From NCBI GenBank assembly GCA_024707075.1, contig JANQAK010000003.1, positions 1,178,001 to 1,242,000 of the forward strand: a stretch of 64,000 nucleotides of DNA, read 5' to 3'. The notes under the pieces were generated by a model. That model did no database searches, had not been told where the DNA came from, and worked only from the letters and a program-made list of their open reading frames with translations. The stretch is from Afipia sp. Lineage in GTDB: Bacteria > Pseudomonadota > Alphaproteobacteria > Rhizobiales > Xanthobacteraceae. A program made the position numbers and the translations under genes. Below are positions 38,094 through 46,317 of the stretch, one piece after another; position 1 is the first letter of the stretch; each line of letters starts with the position of its first letter.

Positions 38094-39206
38094 TTATGGC
38101 AGCGCGGCAACCGTCCAGCCAATGAGATCGCCTGCGATAGCGCCGAATACTGCACTAAACGCGTTTACCGCAGACTGAGGATCGAGGCTTTCAAGTTTTT
38201 TCTTGTCCTGAAACAGCCGGGCCGCAATCACGCGGCCATTCTTGTCCAGAATTTTCGCTGAAAGGCCGATCTCGGCAACAGGCCCGGATTCTGTCGTCAC
38301 CTGAAATCCGCGAATGTCGATCAGAAGTTGATAGTCGGCTGGCAGCCCGTCCGCTGCCCGAAGCGGCGCATGTCCAACGTCGTAATTTTCGAAGCTCTGG
38401 ATGAGCTTCGTCTGGAGCAGCTTGGGAAGGCTGTCGCTCCACTGGAAGTTCGCAAACTCGGGATGATCGCCGCCCGGCGGCACAAACAGAATGCGCTGCG
38501 TATCGAACATCAGAACCCCTGTGGGTTCCGGGATGACGAGTTGGCCCTTGATCGGCTTTTTGGCCAGCGCAAAACTTTGTGGCACATCGAGATCATAAAT
38601 GACCTTGGGTGCGTTGGCCGCTCCGCCGCCTGTCATCCGTTCAAGACCCGACACGATGCCGTCGAGCTTGCCGGTGTTTCTCGCAAGCCCATCGGAGAAT
38701 GTCTTCAGATTGGCAATCGTGTTCTGAAGTGGCTCAGCATTTTCAGACAGCACGGCATCGACCCGGCGTAACGCATCTCGTGCAGCTTGCGTCATGCTCT
38801 GACCGGCGCCCGGCTCGGCGATCAGCGTCGGAATCGGCCCCGAGGCCGTCAGTTCCGAGCCGCCTTCCAGCGCGACGACCGGCACACCTGTGATCCCCTG
38901 AAAATCCAAACCAACTTTGGTATCCGAACGCACTGGGGTGTCCGGCAGCACCGCGATCACGGCATTGACGCGGCGCGGACTATCGGGCGCAAGACTGAGA
39001 CTGGTAACCTCACCAACGCGAATTCCATTGAACAAGACCGATGCGCCGACCAGCAGTCCCGGGACAGACCCATTGAACTGCAAATGATAGGAGGTACGCG
39101 CGCCAAGTCCGCCGGTGTTGTGAAGCCAGTACACGAATCCGAAAACGGCACCTATGGCGACCAGGATGAAGGCGCCGACGATGACAAAGGGAGCACGGGT
39201 TTCCAT
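38094..39206 (-). CDS. MCE (MlaD-like) protein fused to a PqiC/ABC-type transport auxiliary domain
   Basis: A 370-residue periplasmic lipid-transport protein anchored by one N-terminal transmembrane helix (residues about 7-28, FVIVGAFILVAIGAVFGFVYWL). The MCE domain (about 40-120: QFNGSVPGLLVGASVLFNGIRVGEVTSLSL) is followed by a helical linker. From about residue 210 an ABC_trans_aux-type domain (YDLDVPQSFALAKK...DTQRILFVPPGGDHPEFANFQWSDSLPKLLQ) normally occurs as a separate lipoprotein. ATG 39206 (METRAPFV) starts 8 nt after mlaF. It is expected to work with MlaE and MlaF in phospholipid or hydrophobic-compound transfer. Confidence 0.85.
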   Translation of the reverse strand: METRAPFVIVGAFILVAIGAVFGFVYWLHNTGGLGARTSYHLQFNGSVPGLLVGASVLFNGIRVGEVTSLSLAPDSPRRVNAVIAVLPDTPVRSDTKVGLDFQGITGVPVVALEGGSELTASGPIPTLIAEPGAGQSMTQAARDALRRVDAVLSENAEPLQNTIANLKTFSDGLARNTGKLDGIVSGLERMTGGGAANAPKVIYDLDVPQSFALAKKPIKGQLVIPEPTGVLMFDTQRILFVPPGGDHPEFANFQWSDSLPKLLQTKLIQSFENYDVGHAPLRAADGLPADYQLLIDIRGFQVTTESGPVAEIGLSAKILDKNGRVIAARLFQDKKKLESLDPQSAVNAFSAVFGAIAGDLIGWTVAALP

Positions 39207-39214
39207 GTTTTGAC

Positions 39215-40000
39215 CTAACTCGCTTTTGGTTGCAGCATCTGGGAGCGCTTGCCATGAAAATAAGCCCTGACCCACGGATGCTCGGAACGGAGAAGTGCGC
39301 TCATCGGTCCGATCGCAACGATCTTGCCATCGGCCAGCGCGGCGACGCGATCGCAGACGGTGTTCAAACTGGCGAGATCGTGCGTCACCATGAAAACTGT
39401 CAGCCCTAGCGTCTTCTGAAGCGTCTTGATCAGGGAATCGAAATCACCGGCCGCGATGGGATCCAGTCCCGATGTCGGCTCGTCGAGAAAAACAATCGCA
39501 GGGTCGAGTGCGAGAGCGCGCGCCAGCGCCACGCGCTTGGTCATGCCGCCCGAGAGCTGCGACGGAAACTTGTCGCCGTCCTCCGGCGAAAGGCCAACCA
39601 TCTCGAGTTTCGCATTCGCCACCTCGTCCATCAGGGTTTCGGACAGCTCAAGGCTTTCCCGCAGCGGGAACTGAACATTCTGGCGCACCGTCAGCGACGA
39701 GAACAGCGCACCCTGCTGGAAGAGAATGCCCCACCGGCCGGCCGCCGTCTGGGTCTTGTGATCGTGGGTTTGCCCGATCTCGACACCCATCACTTCGATG
39801 CGGCCGCTTCGTCTCGGAATCAGTCCGATGATCGTTCGCATCAGGACCGACTTGCCGCCGCCCGACGCGCCGACAAGGCCGAGAATTTCACCCTTGCGAA
39901 CGTCCAACGACAGATGATCGAGCACTGTTTGCCGGCCAAAGCCGACAACAAGATCGCTGACGCGAATTGCAAACTGATCGGCCGGCTCCGCCATCGTCAC
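39215..40000 (-). CDS. mlaF: MlaF-like ABC transporter ATP-binding protein
   Basis: A 261-residue ATPase of the MCE-associated class. It has Walker A GASGGGKSV, LFQQGALFSSLTVRQNV typical of MlaF, signature LSGGMTKRVALARAL, and Walker B IVFLDEPTSGLDP. The GTG at 40000 overlaps the mlaE stop by 4 nt (GTGA); ATG 39994 is an alternative. It powers lipid transfer between the membranes together with the adjacent MlaE permease and MCE protein. Confidence 0.92.
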   Translation of the reverse strand: MTMAEPADQFAIRVSDLVVGFGRQTVLDHLSLDVRKGEILGLVGASGGGKSVLMRTIIGLIPRRSGRIEVMGVEIGQTHDHKTQTAAGRWGILFQQGALFSSLTVRQNVQFPLRESLELSETLMDEVANAKLEMVGLSPEDGDKFPSQLSGGMTKRVALARALALDPAIVFLDEPTSGLDPIAAGDFDSLIKTLQKTLGLTVFMVTHDLASLNTVCDRVAALADGKIVAIGPMSALLRSEHPWVRAYFHGKRSQMLQPKAS

Positions 40001-41133
40001 ATCCCGATCGATGCAAAGAACACGGCAAACACGCCGTCGAGCACGATGACGAGAAAGATCGATTTGACCACCGATGTGGTTGTCTGGCGGCCGAGGGATT
40101 CGGCGCTTCCCTTAACTCTCAGGCCTTCGCTGCAAGCAACGATGCCGATCGCCAGCGCCATGAACGGCGCCTTGATCATTCCGACCTCAAAGCTGGTAAC
40201 TGATACGGCCTCGTGCAGCCGCGCGATAAAGATCGCCGGACTCATCCCGCCATAGAGCCACGCCACGAGGCCGCCGCCGTACAGTGCCGCCATCGAGCCG
40301 ATAAACGTGAGGATCGGCAGCGCGCAGATCAATGCCAGAATGCGCGGCAGGATCAGCACCTCGATCGGATCGAGCCCCATGGTGGACAGCGCATCGATCT
40401 CCTCGCGCATCTTCATCGAGCCCAATTCGGCGGTATAGGCACTTCCGGAGCGGCCCGCGACCATAATGGCGACGATCAGCACGCCGAGTTCGCGCAGCAC
40501 AAGAATGCCGACCATGTCGACAACATAAGAGTCTGCCCCGAACTTGCGGAAATGAAAAATGCCCTGCTGGGCGATGATCGCACCAATGAGAAACGTGATC
40601 AGCAGGACAATCGGGATCGCCTGCCAGCCGACACGATAAATCTGATACGCAAGCGAGGTCAGCCGGAGCGAACGCGGCCGGCGCAAGATACCCAGAAGGG
40701 CTGTTCCCAATGCGCCCAGCATTTGAAGAAAAATGAGAACATTGTCCGCCACATTCGCACCGGCCCGTCCGACCTGTTCCAGTTGGGCAAGAACAGGAGT
40801 GTCAGGCTTGGCTGCCGCAGGCTTGCGGCGATTCACCTGCCGCACTTCCGCGATCAGATCCGCATAGCGGTCGGACACGCCAAATACATTTTCCATGCTG
40901 CCGGGCTGCGAGGCCCGCCGCGACATCTTCTCGATCAGCCATGCGCCGAGTGTATCAAGCTCGCCGACGCCAGACATGTCGATCTTCAATGCACCCGCCC
41001 GGCGCAACTGTGGCGCAAGGCGATCATACAGATCTTCAAGGGCATTGGCATAGGCTGCCGTCCATGACCCGCCCGGGCGCAGTTCAAGGACACCATCACC
41101 ATTTACGACGTTCAGAACGGGATCAGAGGTCAA
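39997..41133 (-). CDS. mlaE: MlaE-family permease with N-terminal STAS domain
   Basis: A 378-residue inner-membrane permease. Residues 1-100 form a STAS-like domain (LKIDMSGVGELDTLGAWLIEKM), in effect an MlaB fused to MlaE. The rest is the MlaE fold with LVAIMVAGRSGSAYTAELGSMKMREEIDALSTMGLDPIEVLILPR, the most conserved block of the family. ATG 41133 is used. It heads the minus-strand mla operon; no MlaC- or MlaA-like gene is in the window. Confidence 0.93.
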   Translation of the reverse strand: MTSDPVLNVVNGDGVLELRPGGSWTAAYANALEDLYDRLAPQLRRAGALKIDMSGVGELDTLGAWLIEKMSRRASQPGSMENVFGVSDRYADLIAEVRQVNRRKPAAAKPDTPVLAQLEQVGRAGANVADNVLIFLQMLGALGTALLGILRRPRSLRLTSLAYQIYRVGWQAIPIVLLITFLIGAIIAQQGIFHFRKFGADSYVVDMVGILVLRELGVLIVAIMVAGRSGSAYTAELGSMKMREEIDALSTMGLDPIEVLILPRILALICALPILTFIGSMAALYGGGLVAWLYGGMSPAIFIARLHEAVSVTSFEVGMIKAPFMALAIGIVACSEGLRVKGSAESLGRQTTTSVVKSIFLVIVLDGVFAVFFASIGM

Positions 41134-41192
41134 AGGCTATATCCATCGGCGGCCACGGTCTTGCACTTCTAGGCCACTGCGGCTCGCCTTTC

Positions 41193-41206
41193 TTGACCTG
41201 CCTCAA
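41193..41206 (+). promoter_or_regulatory. FNR/FixK-like box (9 of 10 arm bases)
   Basis: TTGAC-CTGC-CTCAA is close to the FNR/FixK consensus TTGAY-N4-RTCAA, with one mismatch. Its centre lies about 87 nt upstream of the gene at 41286, and a CTATGG/TATGGT -10-like element lies at 41228-41234 at suitable distance. It would fit class II activation with a ~45-nt leader. Confidence 0.45.
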
Positions 41207-41285
41207 CAAACGGCCGGATCGGCCGACCTATGGTTTTTCCGTAACAGCAGGCCAATCAGCCCAAATCGTTCACAGAGGAATTCCA

Positions 41286-41684
41286 ATGCAAGAGCGCAGT
41301 CACGTAGTCGTGTGGATTGACCACCTCCAGGCCCGTATTTTCCATGTCGGGCTGTCCGGCACCGATCAGGTTGTCCTGAAGTCTCATCTTCCGACGCAGC
41401 ATATCCATCACAAGGCAAACACCATCGGCTCCGGCCACGTCTCCGACGACCAGGACTTTCTCAAGCACACGGCCGAGGCGATTCAGGGGGCGGAGCAGAT
41501 TCTGATTCTTGGGCCATCCGGCGAAAAGACCGTGCTTCACAATTATCTTCGCGAACATATCCCGAATTTTTCCGAGCGGATCGTCGCGGTCGAGCCAGCC
41601 GATCACCCCAGCGACGGCGAAATCGTCGCCTACGCCAAGCGATATTTCAGCTTCGGCGAAGCCCCTCGCGCGACTTCCCGGTAA
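41286..41684 (+). CDS. eRF1 domain 3-like small protein (annotated in relatives as translational machinery protein)
   Basis: A 132-residue protein beginning MQERSHVVVWIDHLQARIFHVG, with the ILGPSGEKTVLHNYLREHIP and IVAVEPADHPSDGEIVAYAKRYF blocks of the eRF1_3/host-attachment-like superfamily. Function is unknown; stress or ribosome association is only a guess from family naming. ATG 41286 has a GAGGAA ribosome site. An FNR/FixK-like site upstream suggests induction at low oxygen. Confidence 0.7.
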   Translation: MQERSHVVVWIDHLQARIFHVGLSGTDQVVLKSHLPTQHIHHKANTIGSGHVSDDQDFLKHTAEAIQGAEQILILGPSGEKTVLHNYLREHIPNFSERIVAVEPADHPSDGEIVAYAKRYFSFGEAPRATSR

Positions 41685-41775
41685 TTCCGGCCAGCCTCAA
41701 ATCTGATGACAAATCCAGCGTAGCGCGCTTCACTCTCGGCCATACCAAGCGTGGCTGTTGAACGCGCGGGAGACG

Positions 41776-42768
41776 ATGATGCGGGCGATGGTCCTGCGAG
41801 CGATCGGACAGCCGCTGGTGCTGGAGGAGCGGCCCGATCCTCTGCCCGGCCCCGGCGAGATCCGCGTGCGCGTCGAGGCTTGCGCGGTTTGCCGGACCGA
41901 TCTGCATGTCGTCGATGGCGATCTTCCCGATTCGAAACTGCCGATCATTCCCGGTCATGAGATCGTCGGCATTGTCGATATGCTCGGAAGCGGCGTGTCC
42001 GCACCCACCATCGGTGCGCGAGTCGGTATTCCGTGGCTGGGCCATACCTGCGGAACCTGTCCATATTGCGCGGCCAGCCAGGAAAATCTCTGCGACCATC
42101 CAAGTTTTACCGGCTACACGCGCGACGGCGGATTCGCGACCCATGTGGTGGCGGACGCCGCGTTTGCCTTTCCGCTGCAAGGCTTCGACGATCCGGTCGC
42201 GGCTGCCCCGCTGATGTGCGCCGGTTTGATCGGCTGGCGCTCACTCCGCATCGCTGGCGACGGCCACAGAATCGGACTTTATGGATTCGGTGCCGCTGCC
42301 CATATCCTGGCTCAGGTATGCCGCTGGCAGGGCCGCGAGATTTACGCCTTTACCCGCGCGGGCGATGAAGCGGCGCAAGCGCTGGCGCGATCGCTCGGCG
42401 CCCGCTGGGCCGGCAGTTCGGAAGAAAGCCCGCCGGAACTGCTCGATGCCGCGATCATCTTCGCTCCTGTCGGAGCTCTGGTGCCGAACGCACTCCGCGC
42501 CGTGCGCAAAGGCGGTCGCGTTGTCTGCGGCGGCATCCACATGAGCGACATTCCGCAGTTTCCCTACAGAATCCTCTGGGAGGAACGTCAGATCGCTTCG
42601 GTCGCCAATCTCACGCGGCACGATGCAACGGAGTTTCTCGGCATTGCACCAAAGGCAAATGTGAAAACGACCACCACAGTCTATCCCCTGATGCGCGCGA
42701 ATGAAGCGCTCGCCGATCTCAGAGCCGGGCGCTTCCAAGGAGCCGCGGTTCTGGTTCCCGAGGCTTAA
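41776..42768 (+). CDS. Zinc-dependent alcohol dehydrogenase (AdhP-like MDR family)
   Basis: A 330-residue medium-chain dehydrogenase. Catalytic zinc ligands appear in EACAVCRTDLHVVDGDL and GHEIVG. The structural zinc loop CGTCPYCAASQENLC carries four Cys. The Rossmann turn is GLYGFGAAAHILAQV, with Gly-Phe-Gly-Ala as in zinc-binding AdhP-like enzymes. ATG 41776 (MMRAMVLRAIGQP) follows GGGAGACG; the TTG at 41758 is less likely. It lies 91 nt after the eRF1-like gene and may share its transcript. Confidence 0.9.
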   Translation: MMRAMVLRAIGQPLVLEERPDPLPGPGEIRVRVEACAVCRTDLHVVDGDLPDSKLPIIPGHEIVGIVDMLGSGVSAPTIGARVGIPWLGHTCGTCPYCAASQENLCDHPSFTGYTRDGGFATHVVADAAFAFPLQGFDDPVAAAPLMCAGLIGWRSLRIAGDGHRIGLYGFGAAAHILAQVCRWQGREIYAFTRAGDEAAQALARSLGARWAGSSEESPPELLDAAIIFAPVGALVPNALRAVRKGGRVVCGGIHMSDIPQFPYRILWEERQIASVANLTRHDATEFLGIAPKANVKTTTTVYPLMRANEALADLRAGRFQGAAVLVPEA

Positions 42769-42875
42769 GAACTCCCCCTTCGCAGGGAAACGTCACCCGA
42801 TTGCATGACCCGCCGGTTCATCATGCGGGCGGCCAAAGCCCGCATGGCATCGTCATAGCTTTCGGACCGGAACAT
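42765..42875 (-). CDS. Possible 36-residue ORF downstream of the universal stress protein
   Basis: Minus-strand frame MFRSESYDDAMRALAARMMNRRVMQ... to TAA at 42765-42767, directly after the stress-protein gene and converging on the alcohol dehydrogenase stop. Its composition looks protein-like (charged, amphipathic, repeated Met), but there is no ribosome site and no family is recognised. It could be a genuine small protein, a decayed C-terminus of a larger gene, or chance. Confidence 0.2.
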   Translation of the reverse strand: MFRSESYDDAMRALAARMMNRRVMQSGDVSLRRGSS

Positions 42876-42909
42876 ATCCTCGATGGAAGTTCGCGGTCCG
42901 CGCGCTGGT

Positions 42910-43743
42910 CTAGTGCGACATGAAAACCGGAACCGTCATTGTCGCCAATATTCCACGCGTTACCCCGCCGAGCACGAACTCGCGCAGACGCGAGTGGCCA
43001 TAACCGCCCATCACGATCATGTTCGCCGAACAATCGGATACATGGGACAGAATGGCATCGGCGACGTCGATATCGGAAGCAGGAACGCTCTCGACTTCAA
43101 CCTTGATTCCATGTCGCGCCAGATGACCGCCGATCTCGATGCCGAGAATTTCCCGTTTGTCCCGGGTCTTCTCATTGGCAACAATGAACAGCTCAACGAC
43201 ACGCGCCCTCTTCAGGAACGGCAACGCATCATTGACGGCGCGCGCCGCCGAGCGACTTCCATCCCAGCAGCATACAATCCGGTCGAGCTTCAATCCGCTC
43301 TTCTGGATGTAGGGGACGATAATCACCGGACGGCCGGAATTGAACAACGCGGCTTCGATCATCACATCATTGTTCACGCTCTTGTCGTCGTCGGACTGCA
43401 TCACGACGCTGAGATCGAAACGCCGCGCCATCGTCGAAAATGCATCGGGCGGCCCCAGATCGCTCTGCGTCACCAGCCGGTGCTCGACGGAAAGAGCGCT
43501 GCGCTTGGCTGCCGCCTCGAAACGCTCAACGGCGGCACGTGTCGCGGCTTCACTTTCCGCCACCATGCTCGCAAGCATATCGGAGGGAAAATCCGGCATC
43601 ATATATGGCGGGATGCCCGCACCGTCGGCGAAGGCCACGCCTGCCAGATGCGCCTCGAACGTCTCTGCAATGGAAATAGCGTAGTCCCTCGCGCCATCGC
43701 CAGATTTGTCCCGTTCAAGGTTGAGAATGATGTCCTTGATCAT
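42910..43743 (-). CDS. Tandem-domain universal stress protein
   Basis: A 277-residue protein with two UspA-like domains. The C-terminal one keeps the ATP-binding motif MGGYGHSRLREFVLGGVTR and a first-strand CCWDGSRSAARAVNDALPF; the N-terminal one is more divergent. ATG 43743 (MIKDIILNLERDK) is the expected USP N-terminus; the longer frame runs into the promoter. A perfect FNR/FixK box 67 nt upstream of the start suggests low-oxygen induction, a common pattern for USPs. Confidence 0.88.
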   Translation of the reverse strand: MIKDIILNLERDKSGDGARDYAISIAETFEAHLAGVAFADGAGIPPYMMPDFPSDMLASMVAESEAATRAAVERFEAAAKRSALSVEHRLVTQSDLGPPDAFSTMARRFDLSVVMQSDDDKSVNNDVMIEAALFNSGRPVIIVPYIQKSGLKLDRIVCCWDGSRSAARAVNDALPFLKRARVVELFIVANEKTRDKREILGIEIGGHLARHGIKVEVESVPASDIDVADAILSHVSDCSANMIVMGGYGHSRLREFVLGGVTRGILATMTVPVFMSH

Positions 43744-43809
43744 AAACTGCTCCACAACATGAGTGCCGAACTTGCGAAGAAACGGTGCCATGTGCATTGC
43801 CCTGACCGC

Positions 43810-43823
43810 TTGATGCACATCAA
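43810..43823 (-). promoter_or_regulatory. Perfect FNR/FixK box upstream of the universal stress protein
   Basis: TTGAT-GCAC-ATCAA is a perfect palindrome and exact FNR/FixK consensus. It is centred about 73 nt upstream of the USP start codon, a spacing compatible with a class II activated promoter and a leader of about 30 nt. Confidence 0.75.
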
Positions 43824-43964
43824 AGTCCAATCGCTCCGGGCATACGGGGTGGCCGAAACACACAAGCCCGCCGACCGCGCCACAGCTTTTCATCTCCCGC
43901 GCGTGCAACGGATCGATGACATTTCGGCGGATGCCATGCGGCACGACAGTATCGCACTGCGCAA

Positions 43965-43978
43965 TTGAGCAGGATCAA
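43965..43978 (+). promoter_or_regulatory. FNR/FixK-like box upstream of the E1alpha operon
   Basis: TTGAG-CAGG-ATCAA matches the FNR/FixK palindrome with one mismatch. Its centre is about 76 nt upstream of the E1alpha start. The -10-like CTAATT (44004-44009) is placed about right for activation from a -41.5 site. Confidence 0.5.
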
Positions 43979-44047
43979 TCACATTCCCTTCCCGTCTGCC
44001 AACCTAATTCAGAAGAACAATCAAAACCCACCAGACGGAGGTTTCGA

Positions 44048-45031
44048 ATGCCCAGCAAATCGCAGTTTCTGTGGATGTATGAGGCGATGGAGAAGGCGCG
44101 CTATTATGAGGATACGATCGCCGTCGCCTATATGGAGGGAAAGCAACCGAAATTCGACATCGGCGCAGGTCCGCTGCCGGGGGAAATGCATCTCGCGGCT
44201 GGTCAGGAGCCTTGCGCCGCAGGCGTATGCGTCCATCTCCGCGCCGACGATACCGTCACGGCCACCCATCGCCCGCATCATGCCGCCATCGCCAAGGGCG
44301 TCGATCTCAAGAAGATGACCGCCGAAATCTTCGGCAAGAAGGCGGGCCTTGCGGGCGGGCGCGGCGGCCACATGCATCTGCTCGATCCCGCCGTGAATTT
44401 CGCGTGCAGCGGCATCATCGCCCAGGGTGCCGGCCCTGCGGTCGGCGCGGCGCTCGCTGCGAAACTGCGCGGCACCGATGCAGTGGCTGTGTCCTATGTC
44501 GGCGACGGCGCCGCCAACCAGGGCGGCTTCCATGAATCGCTCAATCTCGCCAGCCTGTGGAAACTGCCGGTGATCTTCGTCATCGAAGATAATTCCTGGG
44601 GCATCTCGGTCCCGAAGACGAAGTCCACAGCGATCAAGGACAACAGCCTTCGCGCGGCGGGCTATGCGATGCCCGGCTTCCATATTGCCGATAACGACAC
44701 GCTCAAGCTCTTTGACGTCGCCGGCGAAGCCGTGGCCCGCGCACGAACCGGCGGCGGGCCGACCCTGATCGAGGTCGAAACGTATCGCTATTACGGCCAT
44801 TTCCAGGGCGACCCGGAAACCTATCGGCCCAAGGGCGAAGTCGCGGCCCTCAAGGCCAAGGATCCGATCGTCCGTTTCCGCAAGACCATGATCGAAACCA
44901 AAGTGGCGACCGCTGCGGAAGCCGATGCCGCGCTCGCTCGCGCCAAGGCGGAAGTGGATGAAGCCTTTGCTTTCGCCCGTGCTGCCGCCTACCCGGCGCC
45001 CGAGGAAGCTCTCGCCCACGTTTTCGCCTGA
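44048..45031 (+). CDS. TPP-dependent dehydrogenase E1 component alpha subunit (AcoA/PdhA-like)
   Basis: A 327-residue alpha subunit of a 2-oxo acid or acetoin dehydrogenase. The TPP motif GDGAANQGGFHESLNLASLWKLPVIFVIEDNSWG is complete, and HRPHHAAIAKG and GGRGGHMHLLDP match AcoA-type E1alpha. ATG 44048 (MPSKSQFLWMYEAMEKARYYED) is preceded by GACGGAGG; the upstream frame covers the promoter. It is first of a four-gene operon with E1beta, a lipoyl-domain protein and a lipoate-ligase-like protein. The substrate (acetoin, pyruvate or another 2-oxo acid) cannot be set from sequence. Confidence 0.88.
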   Translation: MPSKSQFLWMYEAMEKARYYEDTIAVAYMEGKQPKFDIGAGPLPGEMHLAAGQEPCAAGVCVHLRADDTVTATHRPHHAAIAKGVDLKKMTAEIFGKKAGLAGGRGGHMHLLDPAVNFACSGIIAQGAGPAVGAALAAKLRGTDAVAVSYVGDGAANQGGFHESLNLASLWKLPVIFVIEDNSWGISVPKTKSTAIKDNSLRAAGYAMPGFHIADNDTLKLFDVAGEAVARARTGGGPTLIEVETYRYYGHFQGDPETYRPKGEVAALKAKDPIVRFRKTMIETKVATAAEADAALARAKAEVDEAFAFARAAAYPAPEEALAHVFA

Positions 45032-45059
45032 CCGGCTCACAGAATTTCAGGAGAACATC

Positions 45060-46082
45060 ATGTCAAGCAATCGCATAATGACTGTCTCACGGGCGATGTC
45101 CGAGGCGATCGCCCAGGAAATGCGCGCCGATCCCAATGTCTTCGTCATGGGCGAGGATGTCGGTGCCTATGGCGGCATCTTCGGCGCGACCGGCGGCCTT
45201 CTCGGTGAATTCGGCGAAAGCCGCGTTCGCGACACGCCGATTTCCGAAACCGCCTTTATCGGCGCCGGCGTCGGCGCCGCCATGGCGGGCATGCGGCCCA
45301 TCGTCGAACTGATGTTCGTCGATTTCTTCGGCGTCTGCATGGACGCGATCTACAACCTCGCCGCGAAGAACATCTATTTTTCCGGCGGCAACTGCAAGGT
45401 GCCGATGGTCATCATGACGGCGACCGGCGGCGGCTACAGCGACGCCGGCCAGCATTCGCAGACCCTGCATGCGACCTTCGCCCACCTGCCAGGCCTCAAG
45501 GTGGTTGCCCCGTCGAATGCCTATGACGCCAAGGGATTGATGACGGCTGCGATCCGCGACGACGGACCGGTGATGTTCATGTTCCACAAGGGCTTGCAGG
45601 GCCTCGCCTGGATGGCCTCTCCCGAAGGAGCCGCCACGGAACTGCCGGAAGAAAGCTACGTCCTGCCATTCGGCCAGGCCAAGATCGTGCGGCCCGGCAA
45701 GGATGTCACCATCGTCGCCATCAGCATGATGGTGCATCACGCCATGGACGCCGCAAAGACGCTTGAGAAAGAAGGGGTCGACGCCGAAGTCATTGACCTG
45801 CGCACCTTGGTGCCGCTCGATCGCAAGACCGTGATCCAGTCGGTCGCCAAGACGGGCCGGCTCGTGGTGGTCGATGAAGATTACAAGAGCTTCGGTCTGA
45901 CCTCCGAAATCATCGCATCGGTGGTCGAAGAGAATCCGGCCTATCTGAAGAGCCCGCCGCGCCGGCTGGCGGTGCCCGATGTTCCGATTCCCTACAGCCG
46001 GCCGATGGAGCAATACATTCTGCCGGATGCCATCGATATCGCCGCCGCTGTCCGCACGGCGCTGGGGAAGAAGGCTGGCTGA
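45060..46082 (+). CDS. TPP-dependent dehydrogenase E1 component beta subunit (AcoB/PdhB-like)
   Basis: A 340-residue beta subunit with MGEDVGAYGGIFGATGGL, DTPISETAFIGAGVGAAMAGMRP and the YSDAGQHSQTLHATFAHLPGLKVVAPSNAYDAKGL block of the family; the C-terminal domain carries EVIDLRTLVPLD. ATG 45060 (MSSNRIMTVSRAMSEAI) has an AGGAGAAC site and lies 28 nt after E1alpha. It forms an alpha2beta2 E1 with the preceding gene product. Confidence 0.9.
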   Translation: MSSNRIMTVSRAMSEAIAQEMRADPNVFVMGEDVGAYGGIFGATGGLLGEFGESRVRDTPISETAFIGAGVGAAMAGMRPIVELMFVDFFGVCMDAIYNLAAKNIYFSGGNCKVPMVIMTATGGGYSDAGQHSQTLHATFAHLPGLKVVAPSNAYDAKGLMTAAIRDDGPVMFMFHKGLQGLAWMASPEGAATELPEESYVLPFGQAKIVRPGKDVTIVAISMMVHHAMDAAKTLEKEGVDAEVIDLRTLVPLDRKTVIQSVAKTGRLVVVDEDYKSFGLTSEIIASVVEENPAYLKSPPRRLAVPDVPIPYSRPMEQYILPDAIDIAAAVRTALGKKAG

Positions 46083-46317
46083 CATCGCTATTCCGAAAGA
46101 TCTTTGGGACGCCGGGAAGACGCCGGAGGGCATTGTCGCCAACTGGTTCTTTGCAGATGGCGGCGCTGTTTCCGAGGGCGCGACCGTCGCGGAGATCATG
46201 GTCGAGAAATCGACCTTCGATATCGCGGCGCCCAACGCAGGCCGTCTGCACATCACCGTGCCGAAGGATGGCATCGTCAAGCCGGGGACCGTCATCGGGC
46301 ATATCGACGGTGCCTGA
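46075..46317 (+). CDS. Free-standing lipoyl-domain protein
   Basis: An 80-residue single lipoyl domain (ADIAIPKDLWDAGKTPEG...). The lipoylation site is Lys in MVEKSTFDIAAP, and the hinge hairpin is GRLHITVPKDGIVKPG. There is no peripheral-subunit-binding or acyltransferase domain, so this is not a full E2. The natural N-terminus appears to start at a CTG (46075), just after GGGGAAGAAGG and overlapping the E1beta stop by 8 nt. An in-frame ATG at 46027 would add 16 unrelated-looking residues. It overlaps the ligase gene by 8 nt if that starts at GTG 46310. Confidence 0.72.
   Translation: MADIAIPKDLWDAGKTPEGIVANWFFADGGAVSEGATVAEIMVEKSTFDIAAPNAGRLHITVPKDGIVKPGTVIGHIDGA

Larger units (their letters stand above)
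43744..44047. other. Divergent promoter region between the stress protein and the E1 dehydrogenase operon
   Basis: This 304-nt gap carries no credible gene. It holds two FNR/FixK-type palindromes (43810-43823 and 43965-43978) and a CTAATT -10-like element at 44004-44009 in front of the + strand operon. Confidence 0.6.
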
